From NCBI GenBank assembly GCA_015665415.1, contig JADFAE010000013.1:1-64000 (forward strand): a DNA stretch of 64,000 bases, in the 5' to 3' direction. A model generated the notes under the pieces. That model was not told where the DNA came from and ran no database searches. It saw only the letters and a list, made by a program, of their open reading frames with translations. A program made the position numbers and the translations under genes. Position 1 is the first letter of the stretch, and every line of letters starts with the position of its first letter. The DNA is from Roseobacter sp. GTDB lineage: Bacteria > Pseudomonadota > Alphaproteobacteria > Rhodobacterales > Rhodobacteraceae. This document shows positions 28,577 through 37,243 of this stretch, piece after piece.

Positions 28577-29890
28577 ATGACAGAGCACACAGACAGTGCA
28601 ACGGATGTTCTCATCATCGGCGGCGGCACCGCCGGATTTGGCGCTGCGGTTGCCGCAGGACGGCTGGGATTAAAAACCTGTCTATTGGAGGCTGGCAACA
28701 AAGTCGGTGGCGTCATGGCCTTTTGCCCCGGCATGCCCTGGGGCGGCGCTTACCCGCTGGATACAATCATTGGCGGCTTGATAGAGGAACTCTCTGACCG
28801 CCTGGCCACGATGTCACCTCCGGCGGCGGAAAAACGCAACTGCACACTGGAAAACTTTGGCGCCGAAATCCAATACGACCACGACATCGCAACGCTGACA
28901 CTGTTTGAAATGCTCGAAGAGGCCGGGGTTGAAACCCGGCTGAATACCACCGCCACTGCCCCGGTGATGGAGGGTAACCGGATCGTTGCGGTCGAATATT
29001 TTGACCGTCACGGGGCCCATGTCATCCGGCCCAAGATCGTCATCGATTGTTCCGGCGATGGCGACATCTCTGCCAAGGCTGGCGTTCCCTACACACTGGG
29101 CGACGACAGCGGCAACATGATGGGGGTCACGCTCACCTTTTCCATGGAAGGCGCGGATTGGGACAGGGTCTTTGCCGAGGGCGACCCCTATTTCCAACGC
29201 TACACCGCCAAGGGCATTGCCGAGGGTCGCTTGCATCAGGACCTCGGCAAGCTCTACCTGATGAAGGGCTTTCACCCAAACTCGGTCTTCTGCAACTCCG
29301 TGGTGATCCGGGGTGTGGATGGCACCAACCCAACCGACGTTGGCCGCGCAACGCAAGAGGGCCGTCGCCGTTGCCTGCAGATGGCCCAGTTCCTGCGCTC
29401 GGATGTTCCCGGATTTGAGAGGGCCCGCATGTCAAACCTAGGCCCGACAGTTGGCGTACGTGAAACCCGCAAACTGGAGGGCCTGCTGCAGATCAGCGGT
29501 GCCGATCTGGCCGCAGGCACCAAATACCCCGACGGCATTGTCTGCTGCGACAACCCGATTGACGATGTGATGCGCGCATCGGACGAGATGACCCATGACG
29601 CCATTGTCGAAGCGGGCAGCTACTACACCCTGCCTTTCCGCGCACTGGTCCCTAAACGGATAGAAAACCTGATGTTTGCGGGCCGCATTCTGTCAGCGGA
29701 CCCGGTGGCCTTTGCCTCGGTGCGGGGCATGCCGCAATGCATGGCGATGGGTCAGGCCTGCGGCACCGCAGCGGCGCAGGCCATTGCAACGGACCGCCCC
29801 GTGCAGCAGATCGACTCCAACCAGCTGATCAAAGCACTCCAGGATCAAGGCGTGCATGGGCTGGGCCATGACCCATTGGCGGCAGTGTAA
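28577..29890 (+). CDS. FAD-dependent oxidoreductase (FAD_oxidored family)
   Basis: A 437-residue flavoprotein with N-terminal dinucleotide-binding motif VLIIGGGTAGFGAAVAAGRLG, a second FAD contact IDCSGDGDISAKAG and the C-terminal NLMFAGRILSADPVAFASVRGMPQ. The ATG at 28577 follows GGAG; the frame is open upstream but overlaps the DUF6525 gene. It converges on a PLP decarboxylase gene; shared substrate chemistry (an amine or amino acid) is possible but unproven. Confidence 0.85.
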   Translation: MTEHTDSATDVLIIGGGTAGFGAAVAAGRLGLKTCLLEAGNKVGGVMAFCPGMPWGGAYPLDTIIGGLIEELSDRLATMSPPAAEKRNCTLENFGAEIQYDHDIATLTLFEMLEEAGVETRLNTTATAPVMEGNRIVAVEYFDRHGAHVIRPKIVIDCSGDGDISAKAGVPYTLGDDSGNMMGVTLTFSMEGADWDRVFAEGDPYFQRYTAKGIAEGRLHQDLGKLYLMKGFHPNSVFCNSVVIRGVDGTNPTDVGRATQEGRRRCLQMAQFLRSDVPGFERARMSNLGPTVGVRETRKLEGLLQISGADLAAGTKYPDGIVCCDNPIDDVMRASDEMTHDAIVEAGSYYTLPFRALVPKRIENLMFAGRILSADPVAFASVRGMPQCMAMGQACGTAAAQAIATDRPVQQIDSNQLIKALQDQGVHGLGHDPLAAV

Positions 29891-29902
29891 CGAGGAAACC
29901 CG

Positions 29903-31252
29903 TCAGCCCTTGGGTCCGATCTGGCGCAGCAGCGCGATCAGCTGATCCACATGCCTGTCTTCGGTGCGAAACGAGGACAGGCTGATGCGAAAGGCAGGCC
30001 GCCCCTGCCAGACACTGCCGCCAAACCAAGAAGTGCCGCTGTCTTGTACCTGCTGCAGGATCGAATGCGTCGCGGCATCATCCACACCGCGCACCAATAC
30101 CTGATTGAGCACCACACGGTTCAGCACTTCGAACCCCTCTTCGCGTAAAGCCGCGCCGATGCGCTGCGCCTGAAGGTGATGGCGGGTGACCATCTCTGCC
30201 ACCCCCTGCCGTCCCAATGTCCGCAGCGCCGCCCAGATCGGAATGCCACGGGCGCGACGGGAGAACTCCAGCGTCAGGTTCTTTTGCGCATCAGCCGAGG
30301 CGGTGGAATAGGCCGCGTCACTGTTCATCACCCGCGCCAGGGCCTGTGGGTTACGACAGATCGCCATCGCCCCGTCATAAGGCGTGTTCAACCATTTGTG
30401 GCCATCGGTGGTCCAACTGTCTGCCCCCTCGATCCCTTGGGTCAGCGGCTGCAATTCCGGGGCGGCGCGGGCCCAAAGACCAAAGGCCCCATCCACATGC
30501 ACCCATGCGCCTGCCGCCTTGGCGCGGGGGATGATGTCAGCAAACAGATCGAATTCGCCGGTGTTGACCTCGCCCGCCTGCAACACCAGCAGCGTATTGG
30601 CATCCATCTGCGGCAGCTGATCCGGCAAAATCCGGCCCTTGTCGTCCACCGGTGCCTTGGTAACCCGGTTCCAGCCAAAGCCCAGCACCTGCAAGGCCTT
30701 GCGGACAGTGACATGGGTGCTGGCCGGCACCACGACCTTGACCTCAGGGGCCCCTTGCAGCCCGTCATTGACCACGTCCCAGCCTTGGCGCGCCAGGATA
30801 TCTGCACGCGCGGCCGCCAGCGCGCTGAGACCGCAGGCCGTGGCCGATGTGCCAAAGGCCACCGCGCTGTTGCGCGGCAGGTCCAAGATCTCCAGCAACC
30901 AGCGGCCAGCCTGACGTTCAATTGCATAGGCCGCCGGGCTGCCATCCTGGGTGGAGGCACATTGATCCCAGGCTATGGCCAAACGCTCCGCTGCGGCCGC
31001 CACCGGCAGACTGGCCCCAATGACAAAGCCAAAATAATTGGGCCCATTGCTGGCAACCGTCGCCGGCGACCCCAAGTCATCCATCAGCGCCAGGGTTTCC
31101 GCACCGGGCCTGCCCTGATCTGGCAGATCTTCGGCAAACCCAGTGAGGGCCGCAATCTGCTCAGCCGCAGGAAACACCCGGCGCTGCTCCACCTCGGCCA
31201 CATAGCGCCGGGCCCGGCTGTCAGCTTGCTCTAGCAACTCAAGCTCTTTCAT
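29903..31252 (-). CDS. PLP-dependent group II (aromatic amino acid type) decarboxylase
   Basis: A 449-residue fold-type I enzyme. The PLP lysine lies in TDGHKWLNTPYDG; HVDGAFGLWA contains the aspartate that contacts the pyridine nitrogen. The family decarboxylates aromatic amino acids, glutamate or related compounds; the substrate is not inferable from sequence alone. Divergent from an ArsR-type regulator gene with an operator in the 57-bp gap, so it is probably controlled by it. Confidence 0.87.
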   Translation of the reverse strand: MKELELLEQADSRARRYVAEVEQRRVFPAAEQIAALTGFAEDLPDQGRPGAETLALMDDLGSPATVASNGPNYFGFVIGASLPVAAAAERLAIAWDQCASTQDGSPAAYAIERQAGRWLLEILDLPRNSAVAFGTSATACGLSALAAARADILARQGWDVVNDGLQGAPEVKVVVPASTHVTVRKALQVLGFGWNRVTKAPVDDKGRILPDQLPQMDANTLLVLQAGEVNTGEFDLFADIIPRAKAAGAWVHVDGAFGLWARAAPELQPLTQGIEGADSWTTDGHKWLNTPYDGAMAICRNPQALARVMNSDAAYSTASADAQKNLTLEFSRRARGIPIWAALRTLGRQGVAEMVTRHHLQAQRIGAALREEGFEVLNRVVLNQVLVRGVDDAATHSILQQVQDSGTSWFGGSVWQGRPAFRISLSSFRTEDRHVDQLIALLRQIGPKG

Positions 31253-31284
31253 GGCAATCTCCCTCCCACTGACCTGTATCGAAA

Positions 31285-31311
31285 ATTATCTATATAGAAG
31301 ATTATCTATAT
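31285..31311. promoter_or_regulatory. Tandem operator of the ArsR-type regulator
   Basis: The 11-mer ATTATCTATAT occurs at 31285-31295 and 31301-31311, centre spacing 16 bp, and a TCTATATAGA palindrome lies within it. The second copy includes the regulator start codon, so bound protein would block its own initiation region and the divergent promoter. Confidence 0.6.
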
Positions 31312-31630
31312 GAACAAGCCACTTCCCTCCTTGCTGCCCGCATTGCGCGCCATGGCCAACCCCCATCGGGTGCAGATCCTGGAGTGGTTGCTGGACCCTG
31401 AGGCCCATTTCCCACCGCAACAGGATGGAGATCTGGTGCGCGACGGTGTCTGTGTCGGCTTTGTCACCGACAAGACCGGCCTGAGCCAACCAACGGTCAC
31501 CAGCCATATGAAAGAGCTGGAAAGCGCGGGCCTGGTCACCTCCAAGAAGATCAAGAACTGGGTGTTCTACAAGGCAAATCTCGACGCATTGCAACAGATC
31601 TCGCAGAGCTTTCAGGCCGCGGCAGGCTAG
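31310..31630 (+). CDS. ArsR-family winged-helix transcriptional regulator
   Basis: A 106-residue protein with the winged-helix core PHRVQILEWLL and recognition helix region TGLSQPTVTSHMKELESAGLV. It lacks the classical CVC metal motif. No ribosome binding site precedes the ATG, which sits in the operator repeat, so the transcript may be leaderless. Probably autoregulated and controlling the divergent decarboxylase. Confidence 0.85.
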   Translation: MNKPLPSLLPALRAMANPHRVQILEWLLDPEAHFPPQQDGDLVRDGVCVGFVTDKTGLSQPTVTSHMKELESAGLVTSKKIKNWVFYKANLDALQQISQSFQAAAG

Positions 31631-31716
31631 TCGCGCGCAGGCATTTGTGACTCGCAGCGCCACCGTTTCAAACGCCGCCCAGCCGCAAGATCGCAACGCC
31701 TAGCTGCCTACTTTGG

Positions 31717-32145
31717 CTAGTCAGCAACCACTTCGATCGGAATCGGAAAGATCAAATCATAGGCCCAGTTAAAGACAAAGGCATAGACAAGATAGAAACC
31801 TGCAAAGCCGAGATCCATGACCAGGGCGGTCCAGAGGCCGATCTGCAGGTACCAGGCGATAAAGGGCAATAAGACGGCCAAAAGGCCAACTTCAAAGAGA
31901 ACCGCGTGACCGACCCGCAGCATGGGCCATTTGCGGGTATGACCAACCCAGCGCATCATCATACGGTCAAAGCCCAGATTGAACACATAGTTCCACAGGG
32001 TAGCCAGGGTCGCGCTGACCAATGCAACAACACCAATTGCATGCATTTCCAGCCCAAAGACCCAGGACCCAAGTGGTATGACTGCCAAAAGCCCGATCAC
32101 TTCGAAACTGACCGCGTGACGAATCCGATCTGCTGTGCTTCGCAT
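31717..32145 (-). CDS. PACE-family efflux transporter
   Basis: A 142-residue protein with four membrane helices in two tandem repeats (RIRHAVSFEVIGLLAVIPLG and RVGHAVLFEVGLLAVLLPF), the hallmark of the PACE (AceI, chlorhexidine) family; the conserved intramembrane Glu is present in each repeat. The start at 32145 follows GAGAGGA. It probably exports a cationic biocide or polyamine. Confidence 0.88.
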   Translation of the reverse strand: MRSTADRIRHAVSFEVIGLLAVIPLGSWVFGLEMHAIGVVALVSATLATLWNYVFNLGFDRMMMRWVGHTRKWPMLRVGHAVLFEVGLLAVLLPFIAWYLQIGLWTALVMDLGFAGFYLVYAFVFNWAYDLIFPIPIEVVAD

Positions 32146-32446
32146 GCGTTTTCCTCTCTTCAAAGAGTATATCCAATCGGGCCGTCCCGCATGCTGTCCC
32201 ACTATCGGGGAGAGGTCGTCCTCTCGTCTAAGCAATATATCGCCCCCTTGCGCGGCTACAAGATCCGCAAGCAGCGCGCTTTTGCTTTCTTTTGGCGTCA
32301 TTCTGCTGTATGGGCGGCCTATCTGAGACACGTGCCATGGCCCAGGCGCGCGAAAGTAAAGATGGAATGGGCCGGCGGCAATGGGGCCGCTATATCAACG
32401 GGAGACCCGGGATCCGCCTGGGAGTGCTCCCATTTAGGATGCTGAC
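32146..32446. other. Intergenic/leader region of pnp
   Basis: About 300 bp between divergent PACE and pnp genes. No gene is supported. It should hold both promoters and the pnp leader, which in many bacteria is a target for PNPase autoregulation; I see no decisive hairpin. Confidence 0.35.
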
Positions 32447-34579
32447 ATGTTCAACGTGACAAAGAAATCAATGCAGTGGGGCGAAGAAACGCTGACACTG
32501 GAAACGGGCAAAGTTGCCCGTCAGGCAGATGGCTCCGTCATCGCCACCCTGGGTGAAACCAGCGTTATGGCCAACGTGACTTTTGCCCGCAAGCAAAAGC
32601 CTGGTCAGGACTTCTTCCCTCTGACAGTCCACTACCAAGAGAAATACTATGCCGCGGGTAAAGTGCCCGGCGGTTTCTTCAAGCGCGAAGCGCGTCCCAC
32701 CGAAAAAGAAACACTGACTGCGCGCCTGATCGACCGTCCGATCCGCCCGCTGTTCGTGCCCGGCTTCAAAAACGAAGTTCTGGTGATGTGCACCGTGCTG
32801 AGCCACGACCTGGTCAACGACCCCGACATGGTTGCAATGATCGCTGCATCCGCCGCGCTGACCCTGTCTGGTGCGCCGTTCATGGGCCCAATCGCCTGTG
32901 CCCGCGTTGGCTTTGAGGATGGTGAATACATCCTGAACCCAACCGTTGACGACATGCAGGACCTGCGCCTGAACCCCGAACAGCGCCTGGACCTGGTTGT
33001 TGCCGGTACCAAAGACGCGGTGATGATGGTTGAATCCGAAGCCTATGAGCTGTCGGAAGCAGAAATGCTGGGCGCGGTGAAATTCGCCCATGACGCCTTC
33101 CAGCCCGTGATCGACCTGATCATCTCGCTGGCCGAAGAAGCTGCAAAAGAGCCCTTCGACTTCCAGGCACCTGACTACAGCGACCTGTTTGAGGCCGTCA
33201 AAGCCGCCGGTGACGCCGAGATGCGCGCTGCCTTTGCGATCAGCGACAAGCAAGAGCGCACCGCCGCTGTTGCCGCCGCCCGCGAAACCATCAAGGCCGC
33301 CCTGTCCGAAGAGCAGCTGGACGATGCAAACCTTGGCTCCGCCCTGAAAAAGCTCGAAGCTGGCATTCTGCGTGGCGATGTTGTCAAAACCGGCAAGCGT
33401 ATCGATGGCCGTGCAACCGATGAGATCCGCGACATCGTGTCCGAGACCGGCATGCTGCCACGGACCCATGGTTCCGCCCTGTTCACCCGTGGTGAAACCC
33501 AGGGTCTGGTTGTGACCACATTGGGCACCGGTGACGATGAGCAGTTCATCGACGCGCTGCATGGCAACTTCAAATCCAACTTCCTGCTGCACTATAACTT
33601 CCCTCCCTATTCGGTTGGTGAAGTTGGTCGTGTGGGCGGCCCCGGCCGTCGTGAAATTGGTCACGGTAAACTGGCATGGCGCGCGCTTCAGGCGGTTCTG
33701 CCTGCGGCAACCGACTTCCCCTACACCATCCGCGTGGTCTCCGAGATCACCGAATCGAACGGCTCCTCCTCGATGGCTTCGGTCTGCGGTGGCTCCCTGT
33801 CGATGATGGACGCTGGCGTGCCTCTGAAAGCACCGGTTGCCGGTGTGGCCATGGGTCTGATCCTGGAAGACGACGGCTCCTACGCGATCCTCTCCGACAT
33901 CCTTGGCGACGAAGATCACCTCGGCGACATGGATTTCAAAGTGGCGGGTACCGAAGCAGGTATCACCTCGCTGCAGATGGACATCAAGGTTGCAGGCATC
34001 ACGCCCGAGATCATGGAGAAAGCCCTGGAGCAGGCCAAAGCCGGCCGTATCCACATCCTGGGTGAGATGAACAAAGCGCTGTCTGGTGCGGCGGACTTCT
34101 CGATCCACGCGCCCCGCATCGAAACCATGCAGGTGCCCACCGACAAGATCCGTGAAGTTATCGGCTCCGGCGGCAAGGTCATCCGCGAGATCGTCGAAGT
34201 TTCCGGCGCCAAGGTCGACATCAACGACGACGGCATCATCAAGATCGCATCGCCCAACGGTGACTCGATCAAAAAGGCCTATGACATGATCCACTCGATC
34301 GTGGCAGAGCCAGAAGAAGGCGCAATCTACACCGGCAAAGTCGTCAAAATCGTCGACTTTGGGGCCTTTGTGAACTTCTTTGGCAAGCGCGATGGCCTGG
34401 TCCACGTGTCCCAGATCGAAAACCGCCGCCTGAACCACCCTTCGGATGTTCTGAAGGAAGGCCAGGAAGTGAAAGTGAAGCTCTTGGGCTTTGACGATCG
34501 CGGCAAGGTGCGCCTGTCGATGAAAATGATCGACCAGGAAACCGGCGAAGAGATGGTTGCTGAGAAAAAAGAAGACTAA
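32447..34579 (+). CDS. pnp: Polynucleotide phosphorylase
   Basis: A 710-residue exoribonuclease with two RNase PH-like domains ([38 protein letters not shown]), a KH domain ([17 protein letters not shown]) and a C-terminal S1 domain ([21 protein letters not shown]). It degrades RNA 3' to 5' and is part of degradosome-type complexes. Full length. Confidence 0.97.
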   Translation: MFNVTKKSMQWGEETLTLETGKVARQADGSVIATLGETSVMANVTFARKQKPGQDFFPLTVHYQEKYYAAGKVPGGFFKREARPTEKETLTARLIDRPIRPLFVPGFKNEVLVMCTVLSHDLVNDPDMVAMIAASAALTLSGAPFMGPIACARVGFEDGEYILNPTVDDMQDLRLNPEQRLDLVVAGTKDAVMMVESEAYELSEAEMLGAVKFAHDAFQPVIDLIISLAEEAAKEPFDFQAPDYSDLFEAVKAAGDAEMRAAFAISDKQERTAAVAAARETIKAALSEEQLDDANLGSALKKLEAGILRGDVVKTGKRIDGRATDEIRDIVSETGMLPRTHGSALFTRGETQGLVVTTLGTGDDEQFIDALHGNFKSNFLLHYNFPPYSVGEVGRVGGPGRREIGHGKLAWRALQAVLPAATDFPYTIRVVSEITESNGSSSMASVCGGSLSMMDAGVPLKAPVAGVAMGLILEDDGSYAILSDILGDEDHLGDMDFKVAGTEAGITSLQMDIKVAGITPEIMEKALEQAKAGRIHILGEMNKALSGAADFSIHAPRIETMQVPTDKIREVIGSGGKVIREIVEVSGAKVDINDDGIIKIASPNGDSIKKAYDMIHSIVAEPEEGAIYTGKVVKIVDFGAFVNFFGKRDGLVHVSQIENRRLNHPSDVLKEGQEVKVKLLGFDDRGKVRLSMKMIDQETGEEMVAEKKED

Positions 34580-34604
34580 TTTTGTCTTCTGAGTAATCAA
34601 AAGG

Positions 34605-34632
34605 CCCCGGAGTTCTGCTCCGGGGTCTTTTT
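34605..34632 (+). terminator. Rho-independent terminator of pnp
   Basis: CCCCGGAG-TTCTG-CTCCGGGG stem followed by TCTTTTTG, 26 bp after the pnp stop. Confidence 0.9.
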
Positions 34633-34661
34633 GTATCCGCTGTCCGGTCTCGCCTGTGCCC

Positions 34662-34820
34662 CTAGCAGAGACAATCCGGCGAGGCGGCAACGCCAGCATC
34701 AATCACCACCCCATTCTCTTCGATCAGCGGCAAACAGGCGCAATCATTTGGCCAATTGGCCCAAACAGCGACACCCCCGGCACAGAGCAACACCGCCACC
34801 AAAACAACGCTCCAACGCAT
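34662..34820 (-). CDS. Small exported Cys-containing peptide (52 aa)
   Basis: A short frame starting MRWSVVLVAVLLCAGG. A hydrophobic N-terminal segment of about 19 residues ends near VWA and is followed by a short tail with four cysteines in two CxC pairs (DCACL and DCLC). GAGAGG stands 8 bp before the ATG. It converges on pnp. Possibly an envelope micro-protein or metal-binding peptide; function unknown. Confidence 0.55.
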   Translation of the reverse strand: MRWSVVLVAVLLCAGGVAVWANWPNDCACLPLIEENGVVIDAGVAASPDCLC

Positions 34821-34950
34821 GTCTCATTCCTCTCCAGCTGGCCGTATTGGATCAAATCTAGCCCATCATCTGCGCTGCGATCCACCGAATTTCCCACCGG
34901 GGTGCCTGGTGCCAACCTGAATGCTTTTCCCAATGGTCATTCTGGGTTAG

Positions 34951-35673
34951 ATGCAGATCATGCAGTCGTTGATCATTCACATGCCGGGCAGCACCAATCG
35001 TGCGGCTAATGTAGAGCATCTGCTCTACACTCTGCCGCAGGCAGAGGTTGTTGAGGCCGTAAATGGCCGCGATGTGGTAGCGCAGAATGGGCAGCCCCTG
35101 CGTGACGGCGATCTGCATCAGCCGCATTATCCCTTCCCGCTGTCACCGGGTGAGGTCGGCTGTTTCTTGTCCCATCGCCGTTGCTGGCAGCATATTGTCG
35201 ACGCGGGCTGGGACCATGGTTTGATCGTCGAAGATGACCTGGCGCTCGATGCCCCTGGCTGGGGCGATACCCTGGCGCTGCTGGCAGAGCACGCCGATGC
35301 AGAAAGTTTCATCCGCCTGCCCGCCAAACGCCGCGAGGTCCCGCGTGACGTGATCGCTGAGCAGGGACAGAGCAAACTGTTCCTGCCCAAGGTCATTGGC
35401 TTGCAGACGGTGGCGCAGGTGGTGGGGCGGGAGGCCGCCAAGCGCCTGTTGGCGGTGACCGAAGTGCTGGACCGCCCCGTGGATACTTTCCTGCAAATGC
35501 ATTGGGTCCACGGCCAGCGGATCCAGACCATCCTGCCCAATGGCGTGTCAGAGCTGACCCAGGAATTGGGCGGCTCCACCATTCAGAAACGCAAAAGCGG
35601 CAACAAGATTTCTCGTGAGTTCAAACGAGCGCTGTACCGCGCCCAGGTGTCAGCGCGACCGCAGAAGAGATAG
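34951..35673 (+). CDS. Glycosyltransferase family 25 (LPS biosynthesis type)
   Basis: A 240-residue protein with the GT25 pattern: SLIIHMPGSTNRAANVEHLL at the N-terminus, PGEVGCFLSHRRCWQHI, then the metal-binding LIVEDDLALD. The family transfers galactose or glucose to lipooligosaccharide. The C-terminal tail is very basic. Not in an operon with other glycan genes here. Confidence 0.85.
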   Translation: MQIMQSLIIHMPGSTNRAANVEHLLYTLPQAEVVEAVNGRDVVAQNGQPLRDGDLHQPHYPFPLSPGEVGCFLSHRRCWQHIVDAGWDHGLIVEDDLALDAPGWGDTLALLAEHADAESFIRLPAKRREVPRDVIAEQGQSKLFLPKVIGLQTVAQVVGREAAKRLLAVTEVLDRPVDTFLQMHWVHGQRIQTILPNGVSELTQELGGSTIQKRKSGNKISREFKRALYRAQVSARPQKR

Positions 35674-35741
35674 CTGTCAGCTTCAGCGAGACTGACATAG
35701 TCCTGTTGTTTCAATGCTATACAATGATTGGAGCATTTTGC

Positions 35742-36248
35742 TCACGGTCCATCCGGCAGTTCAACTTCAGAAATACGGTCCGAACTGACATATTGGATCC
35801 TTACACCATTCTCATCACGCCAAGTTTCCATGAAATGCCCTAAAAACACCATATCGCTATAGAACTTCGAGTGGCCTTCTAGTTGCTCGCCTTCGGGCAC
35901 ACCCTTAAGGCAAATTGCGCCTGGCATCGGGCCAATCTTCAAAGGATCAACAGAAATGCTGAAACACCCCCCCTGCCCTTCGTGAACAACGTAGGCACCT
36001 GAACTGTGGCGATACAGGTTCGACCCTCGCCACCATCCGGTATCCGACATCAGTTCTTTGGAGAGTGTCTGCCCCTGGAAGCTGACCTCAACGCTTCGGT
36101 GCCAGTCGCTATGAATACCGAACATGGGCGAAATTACCAAAGTGATCTCTAATCCCTGTTCGGGCCGCGCAGTAGCCCTAAGTGTTTCCGGGTTCAGAAA
36201 CCACAGAACGGCTATGGCAGTTGCAGCCAGAAAAATTAGCGTCTTCAT
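35742..36248 (-). CDS. Hypothetical exported protein (168 aa)
   Basis: An N-terminal signal/anchor (MKTLIFLAATAIAVLWFL) followed by a beta-rich domain without recognised motif. The AT content is higher than in flanking genes, suggesting a recent acquisition. A bidirectional terminator-like hairpin separates it from the peroxiredoxin gene upstream. Confidence 0.6.
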   Translation of the reverse strand: MKTLIFLAATAIAVLWFLNPETLRATARPEQGLEITLVISPMFGIHSDWHRSVEVSFQGQTLSKELMSDTGWWRGSNLYRHSSGAYVVHEGQGGCFSISVDPLKIGPMPGAICLKGVPEGEQLEGHSKFYSDMVFLGHFMETWRDENGVRIQYVSSDRISEVELPDGP

Positions 36249-36265
36249 TTCTTAGGCCCTTCAAT

Positions 36266-36289
36266 AAAAAAGGGGCCAATGGCCCCTTT
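36266..36289. terminator. Stem-loop downstream of the peroxiredoxin gene
   Basis: AAAGGGGCC-AAT-GGCCCCTTT, flanked by an A-run on the left (a T-run on the minus strand), so it terminates the minus-strand peroxiredoxin transcript. Confidence 0.8.
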
Positions 36290-36315
36290 GCTCAGATCTC
36301 TAATGATCCTCTGCC

Positions 36316-36966
36316 TTACTCCGGCGCTTTGGTTTTGCGCAGATAGGGGAAGATGGTCTCGAACTCGCCAAACTTGGCCTTGGCGTCCTCATTGGACACG
36401 GTGGGCGGGATGATCACATCTTCGCCGGGCACCCAGTTTGCCGGGGTAGCCACGCCCTTGCCGGACATCTGCAGCCCGTCCAATGCGCGCAGGATCTCGG
36501 CAAAGTTGCGGCCCACGGTCATCGGGTAGGTCATCGACAGTTTCAGCTGCTTGTCGGGCCCAATGATAAAGACAGAGCGCACGGTGGCGCTGTCAGCGGG
36601 GGTGCGGCCATCGGGCAAATAGGCCTCGGCGGGCAGCATGTCAAAGGCCTTGGACACGGCCAGACCTTCATCGGCGATGATCGGGAAACCGGCGGCGGCA
36701 TTGCCGTATTTCTCGATGTCGCCTTTCCATTTCTTGTGGTCCTCGACGCCATCTACGGAGACACCAATCACCTTGCAGCCGCGTTTGGCCCATTCGTCGT
36801 TCAACTGTGCCACAGCCGAAAACTCGGTGGTGCAGACCGGGGTGAAATCCTTGGGGTGGGAGAACAGAATCGCCCAGCTATCGCCAATCCAGTCGTGAAA
36901 GCTGATTTCTCCCTGGTCGGTATCGGCGGTGAAATTTGGAACTACATCATTAATACGCAAACCCAT
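36316..36966 (-). CDS. 1-Cys peroxiredoxin (Prx6 subfamily)
   Basis: A 216-residue protein with the peroxidatic motif PVCTTEF and the Prx6 C-terminal domain (TVSNEDAKAKF, FPYLRKT). Reduces hydrogen and alkyl peroxides. The start follows AGGAGA. It is divergent from an aldehyde dehydrogenase gene with a 22-bp palindrome in the shared upstream region. Confidence 0.93.
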   Translation of the reverse strand: MGLRINDVVPNFTADTDQGEISFHDWIGDSWAILFSHPKDFTPVCTTEFSAVAQLNDEWAKRGCKVIGVSVDGVEDHKKWKGDIEKYGNAAAGFPIIADEGLAVSKAFDMLPAEAYLPDGRTPADSATVRSVFIIGPDKQLKLSMTYPMTVGRNFAEILRALDGLQMSGKGVATPANWVPGEDVIIPPTVSNEDAKAKFGEFETIFPYLRKTKAPE

Positions 36967-37126
36967 GACGGTCTCCTCTCATGTCAATCTCGGGCCACCA
37001 ACGGGCCCGATACGTGCTATGCCGCAACGTTACAGCCCAGCAGCGGATTGGCCAGTCAAAATCACAAGGTCCTTGCCTTAGAGGCAGGAACGTCGCGGGA
37101 TTTTGCCTCTTGCTGGCGCAATGCAT

Positions 37127-37148
37127 CCATAATTTGATCAAATTATGG
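37127..37148. promoter_or_regulatory. 22-bp perfect palindrome between peroxiredoxin and ALDH genes
   Basis: CCATAATTTGA/TCAAATTATGG is a perfect 22-bp dyad, 96 bp upstream of the ALDH start and 161 bp upstream of the peroxiredoxin start. Its size and symmetry suggest a dimeric (GntR- or Rrf2-like) regulator site; the cognate regulator is not in the window. Confidence 0.65.
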
Positions 37149-37243
37149 AGCAAGGTCTCTTGCCCCCCGGAGTGTGGGGTGCAAGACTATGGCCAACATC
37201 CGGCTGAAGGCCGGATTCTGCGTCTGACTTAGGAGCCCCAGAT

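Noticed and set aside
32468-34702. 744-codon open frame on the minus strand
   Set aside because: Antisense shadow of pnp, whose domains and terminator are clear.
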